Assembly (NCBI RefSeq): GCF_003293845.1
Contig: NZ_QLST01000009.1
Span: forward strand, 62,001 to 126,000
Direction of reading: 5' to 3'
From: Flavobacterium tibetense
Lineage (GTDB): Bacteria; Bacteroidota; Bacteroidia; Flavobacteriales; Flavobacteriaceae
DNA: 64,000 bases
The translations under genes and the position numbers were made by a program. Of this stretch, positions 60,843 through 64,000 are shown piece after piece (within the stretch, counting starts at the first letter, position 1; every line of letters starts with the position of its first letter). The notes under the pieces are model-generated. The model saw only the letters and a list, made by a program, of their open reading frames with translations. It did not search any database and was not told the DNA's origin.

Positions 60843-61607
60843 TTATTTGTTGGAGTTGTCAACATGATTTGTGATTGCCTTTAAATTTTGTCTTTCAATA
60901 TAAAATTTAATAGTGTCACCTTTGTTAAATAATTTATCTTCATTTTTCAAATTGAGATAATTACAAAATTCATGAACAGAAACAGAAATTTTATATCCAA
61001 ATATTGTGTCTAACCCATCTTTGTTTACAATTATTCCTTTGGCTTTACAAGAATATGGGTGATGATATTCGCTGTAGTTTTTTTTCAAAATAACAATTTT
61101 CTTATCATTGTTGTAATCCACTTCAAATCCAAATTCTACTGAATCTCCGACTTTAAAAGTAGCATAATATTCTTCTGAATTTAGTCTAGAATTTTCAAAT
61201 TCTACTTTTGATTTTTCAATCAAATTTAAGTAGTCGCTGATTTGTTCTTGAAATCCTATGTTTTTTTTATTAAGTTTTCTATGTAATGAAGTTAAAATTA
61301 TTGAAGATATTTTATCTGGATTTGAAACTCCTTTTTCTTTAAAATAAACAAACAATTTTGTGTCTCCATTCCAAATTTCCCATTCGTTTCTGATGTATTT
61401 ACCTAATGTAAAATGGTATTTTCCAATAATATCTTCTTCGGGTGTATTTTTAAAACTTTCAAGTTCAGAAGAATTCAATTTACATTCTAAATAATCAATA
61501 GATTCTATAATGTTTTTAGGTAAAAAATCATTATTATAATTTTGACATTGGTCATCTTTACAACTTAAATTCAGAAAATAAAGAATTATTAAGAGATTTT
61601 TTTTCAT
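60843..61607 (-). CDS. Exported DUF6794-like protein
   Basis: 254 residues. Lipoprotein-type signal MKKNLLIILYFLNLSC, then KDDQCQNYNN. Residues ~33-115 resemble DUF6794 (IDYLECKLNSSELESFKNTP, IGKYHFTLGKYIRNEWEIWN, DKISSIILTSLHRKLN). The C-terminal half is beta-rich (SVEFGFEVDYNNDKKIVILK, IIVNKDGLDTIFGYKISVSV). Function unknown. It opens a run of small minus-strand orphan genes that reaches the window end. Confidence 0.72.
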   Translation of the reverse strand: MKKNLLIILYFLNLSCKDDQCQNYNNDFLPKNIIESIDYLECKLNSSELESFKNTPEEDIIGKYHFTLGKYIRNEWEIWNGDTKLFVYFKEKGVSNPDKISSIILTSLHRKLNKKNIGFQEQISDYLNLIEKSKVEFENSRLNSEEYYATFKVGDSVEFGFEVDYNNDKKIVILKKNYSEYHHPYSCKAKGIIVNKDGLDTIFGYKISVSVHEFCNYLNLKNEDKLFNKGDTIKFYIERQNLKAITNHVDNSNK

Positions 61608-61751
61608 AAATTAAACACTGGTATTTTGTTAGATTTTTAAAAAAACAAGTTTAAGTTTCTTGTGGAATTTTTATAAATAATGGAAAAGAAGTCAAGCCTA
61701 ATAAATGCATGAAAAAACCGTTTTTTAGTAAATAGTGGTTTTAATTTTAGT

Positions 61752-62039
61752 TTATTTAGTTCTGAAAAAATTTAATTCTACCACTTTTTGTTTTAGAGGA
61801 ATGTATAGTTCAGTGTTCATCTTTGAATCCCAAAAATCAAGATGATAAGAACCTTTGAACCAATTTCCCTCTTCCTCTTTGGTTATTTCTCTTCTGCTTT
61901 CAATTCCTAATTCTGTTAAGTTGGCTGTAATTTCTAACATGGATAGAAAAAAGATATCAGTTTTGTTTACTTGATGTGTTTCTCGATAATCAGTGACATA
62001 TTTTCTAATTGTAGTAATCAATATTTTTAGGTTATCCAT
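61752..62039 (-). CDS. Small orphan protein
   Basis: 95 residues, no signal peptide or membrane helix. Helical start MDNLKILITTIRKYVTDYRE and FFLSMLEITANLTELGIESR, then a short beta end (GSYHLDFWDSKMNTELYIPL). No domain recognised. It follows the next minus-strand membrane-protein gene by 20 bases, so they are probably co-transcribed. Confidence 0.6.
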   Translation of the reverse strand: MDNLKILITTIRKYVTDYRETHQVNKTDIFFLSMLEITANLTELGIESRREITKEEEGNWFKGSYHLDFWDSKMNTELYIPLKQKVVELNFFRTK

Positions 62040-62059
62040 GTTTTTTTAAAGTTATTAAT

Positions 62060-62746
62060 TTAATAATAAATTGAGTTTGGAAGATCTTCCTTGATTGAAT
62101 CTGGAAGGATTTTTTTAATTTCTTTTAAGTAGGAACTCGTAACATTAATTAAACTATCTATTCTCTGCTCGTCTTTATAGCTCATGGTTTTATTAAAGTA
62201 AATATTTAGAGGTACATCATTTATATTGACAAATTTTGCTTTGTTGTTTGATTCAGTATTCTCATTGTAGTAATGGAATTCAATAAAATTATATTTCATT
62301 CCATTGCCAGAAATTATTGTGTCATAAACCTGAAAAAATACAGCATTTATTTTATAACTATTTTCATCTTTGATTAAGTTGTTAAGAGATTCAAATGCTG
62401 CATATTCATAATTATTCTTGAGATGATTTTCTTTAAAGTTTAGATTTGCATTTATATTTTTACGAAATTCATTTTCATACCAAATGGAAAATTTAAAATA
62501 AAAACAAACTAAGAAAATAACTGAGAATAAAAAAAGATAAGATTTGTTTAATATTTTGGTTTTCAAAAATTCTTTATCTAGGAAATGGTTTAAAAGGAAT
62601 CCAGCGAATTGTGAAATTAATATGAATACTAATGGAAGGACTAAAATAAAAATGTAAGATTCTTCTATTTTATTGAATAATAATCCTACAAATGTTAGAA
62701 AATATAAAAAATAATATTTAATAAATCTTTTTAATCCAATTTTCAT
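62060..62746 (-). CDS. Orphan membrane protein
   Basis: 228 residues. Three hydrophobic helices in the first ~90 residues (FIKYYFLYFLTFVGLLFNKI, YIFILVLPLVFILISQFAGF, YLFLFSVIFLVCFYFKFSIW) and a soluble C-terminal domain, probably extracytoplasmic (NYEYAAFESLNNLIKDENSY, NAVFFQVYDTIISGNGMKYN, DEQRIDSLINVTSSYLKEIK). No family recognised. Upstream of and probably cotranscribed with the 95-residue gene. Confidence 0.65.
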   Translation of the reverse strand: MKIGLKRFIKYYFLYFLTFVGLLFNKIEESYIFILVLPLVFILISQFAGFLLNHFLDKEFLKTKILNKSYLFLFSVIFLVCFYFKFSIWYENEFRKNINANLNFKENHLKNNYEYAAFESLNNLIKDENSYKINAVFFQVYDTIISGNGMKYNFIEFHYYNENTESNNKAKFVNINDVPLNIYFNKTMSYKDEQRIDSLINVTSSYLKEIKKILPDSIKEDLPNSIYY

Positions 62747-62870
62747 AAAGTTTATATATAATGCTTTGACGCATATTAAAGTTGTATAAAATTAGCAGAA
62801 AAATTTACAAGTAGAAAATTTCGAAAACAAAACACGCCTAGCAATTGTTACAAACGTTTGTTTGGCAACG

Positions 62871-63452
62871 TTAGTAATACAAAGTTGCTTTCCGTTCTGG
62901 ACAGTTTTCAAGATTGCAAAGAATACTTCCTCTTTCATATTTGTTTATATCATAAACCTTTATCATATTAAAAAGTTTATGTTTTATATAGTCAAATTCA
63001 AAAGTTTTTTCATTGAAAATTGTGTCGATTGGTTGTGACTCAAAAAAGCCTTCATGATTTCCATTGTTTTTTTTCATGTAGTTTCCAAGCTTTCCAAAGA
63101 TTGTCTTTGTATAATTTTTATGAGAAGCAATTTTTTTTGGACAATTCAATACTCCATCATATTCTAATCCTTTTATACTGTCTAAAAATGAATATTTGGA
63201 TTCCAAAACGATATAGTCATAATTTGATACTTCGTAAAAAAAATCTTTATAACTTTTTGCAGTTGAATCTTTTAATAATTTACTTCTGATAAGCTCTTTT
63301 TCAAATCCTTTTATGTAATGTTTTATTGAAATTCCATTAACCGTAACTTCCTCTGAATAACATTTATTATAAATTTCTGAAATATCTTTATCTTGACAGC
63401 CATATAATAAACTGATTACAAAAAATATGATTAAATACTCGATTCTTTTCAT
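62871..63452 (-). CDS. Putative orphan lipoprotein
   Basis: 193 residues. Lipoprotein signal IEYLIIFFVISLLYGC, then QDKDISE. The body (SEEVTVNGISIKHYIKGFEK, SYKDFFYEVSNYDYIVLESK, TKTIFGKLGNYMKKNNGNHE) has Cys at NKCYSEEV, LNCPKK and a CNLENC near the end, but no known domain. Both flanks carry cassette-like boundary words (near 62850-62870 and 63455-63540), which suggests a separately acquired gene. Confidence 0.65.
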   Translation of the reverse strand: MKRIEYLIIFFVISLLYGCQDKDISEIYNKCYSEEVTVNGISIKHYIKGFEKELIRSKLLKDSTAKSYKDFFYEVSNYDYIVLESKYSFLDSIKGLEYDGVLNCPKKIASHKNYTKTIFGKLGNYMKKNNGNHEGFFESQPIDTIFNEKTFEFDYIKHKLFNMIKVYDINKYERGSILCNLENCPERKATLYY

Positions 63453-63454
63453 AA

Positions 63455-63540
63455 TGTTACCTAATGTTTTGGCGCTTGGCGTCGTTTTTATGTTTTGCGC
63501 TTGCGGCAGGGCTATATTGCTTACTCGCTGTTAGCGTTAG
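63455..63540. repeat. Cassette-type boundary segment
   Basis: Starts taatgttttggcgcttggcg and ends gctgttagcgttag; internally repeats ttgcgcttgcggc against ggcgcttggcg. It separates two orphan genes and resembles the taacg...ggctt boundaries at 32-35 kb. Confidence 0.45.
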
Positions 63541-64000
63541 TTATTTTATTCGTTCTAAAAGCCTATAGTAAATAACTTTTCCATTACCATCATCTAAAGT
63601 CATTATTAAATTTCCCTTTTTAAGAAAATCGTTGATATCTTTCGCAAATAAATTTACACCCCACATTTCTTCGTAATCTTTGATTTCTGGATTATCAATA
63701 AAGACAAATTGTCCATTCAATTTATAATTAGGGCTTTTGTCTTTTGGAAGAACATCAAATATTTCCTTTAATTCTTTGGATGTATAATTGTAATCTTGAT
63801 CTGACATCATTGAAAATACTTTGCCATTTTCATAAAAGACAAACCATTGATATTTTTGCGGCCAAGGATTTACTCCATTTAGATTATCTATTTTTTCTAC
63901 ATTTTTCTTTTTCCAAAAACCAATAAGTTCATCCATTTTTGGTGGACCTCCGGCTTCTGATTGTGCTAAACTAGAAAAGCATTTTGTTATTAGAAAGAAT
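63541..64000 (-). CDS. Exported orphan protein (N-terminus cut by window edge)
   Basis: The frame is open past an internal ATG at 63936 to the window edge, and the upstream codons read FFLITKCFSSLAQ then SEAGGPPKMDELIGFWKKK. That is the end of a signal peptide with cleavage after AQ, so the real start lies to the right of the window. About 152 residues are visible. The mature part contains PWPQKYQWFVFYENGKVFSM and KSPNYKLNGQFVFIDNPEIK and ends VIYYRLLERIK, suggesting a small beta domain. No family recognised. Confidence 0.7.
   Translation of the reverse strand, partial: FFLITKCFSSLAQSEAGGPPKMDELIGFWKKKNVEKIDNLNGVNPWPQKYQWFVFYENGKVFSMMSDQDYNYTSKELKEIFDVLPKDKSPNYKLNGQFVFIDNPEIKDYEEMWGVNLFAKDINDFLKKGNLIMTLDDGNGKVIYYRLLERIK

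Overview
The window looks like chromosomal DNA from a low-GC Flavobacteriaceae bacterium, most likely Flavobacterium or a close relative. Three things point there. Many genes start just downstream of a TAnnTTTG box, the Bacteroidetes -7 element, often with almost no leader. Several encoded families are typical of that phylum: DUF4834, CCC-motif membrane protein, DUF1543, type III glutamine synthetase, fused isobutyryl-CoA mutase and a FucP-type sugar carrier. Starts are not preceded by clear Shine-Dalgarno sequences. I saw no rRNA, tRNA, CRISPR array, integrase or prophage. Both ends cut through genes.

Layout. 0-3.2 kb: two tandem secreted CAP-domain proteins and a small GIY-YIG nuclease inside perfect inverted repeats. 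3.2-16.8 kb: core genes (CPA2 antiporter, kinase-like protein, purB, sirtuin, ECF sigma/anti-sigma pair, tRNA methyltransferase, DEAD-box helicase, TRIC channel, RdgB, serine-palmitoyltransferase-like enzyme). 16.8-30.2 kb: acetyltransferase, outer-membrane-type protein, YfhO membrane protein with a glycosyltransferase, small membrane proteins, Smr protein, sugar transporter, cysteine desulfurase. 29.3-32.1 kb: a membrane-anchored winged-helix regulator divergent from a beta-propeller lipoprotein. 32.1-34.9 kb: single accessory genes (broken lipoprotein, DUF2971, YwqG/DUF1963) separated by related repeats. 35-46.9 kb: flotillin/NfeD pair, Nudix protein, SulP transporter, ddl-coaD divergent from PASTA-rluA, then an MlaEFD-type lipid-transport operon ending in an HMA-MauE membrane protein. 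47-51.3 kb: decayed region with a wrecked cytochrome c peroxidase, two 3' scraps of an alpha/beta-hydrolase, a duplicated terminator half, an SDR gene and orphan genes. 51.3-60.8 kb: DUF4197, fused acyl-CoA mutase, a dead RAYT transposase interrupted by a REP doublet, small conserved genes and glutamine synthetase III. 60.8-64 kb: orphan accessory genes, mostly with export signals.

Genes that probably work together: sigma factor with anti-sigma; MlaE, MlaF and MlaD; flotillin with NfeD; ddl with coaD and PASTA with RluA (cell wall and cofactor/ribosome housekeeping); YfhO with its glycosyltransferase (envelope glycans); and, by inference, the winged-helix regulator with the divergent propeller lipoprotein.

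The most notable signals are the repeat families: the GIY-YIG gene between inverted repeats, the RAYT/REPIN relic, a REP-like repeat translated in frame inside the acyl-CoA mutase, and the cassette-like 81-bp repeats at 32-33 kb. Also of note are a structured leader before rdgB and a C-terminal remnant of a lost second SulP transporter that kept its terminator.
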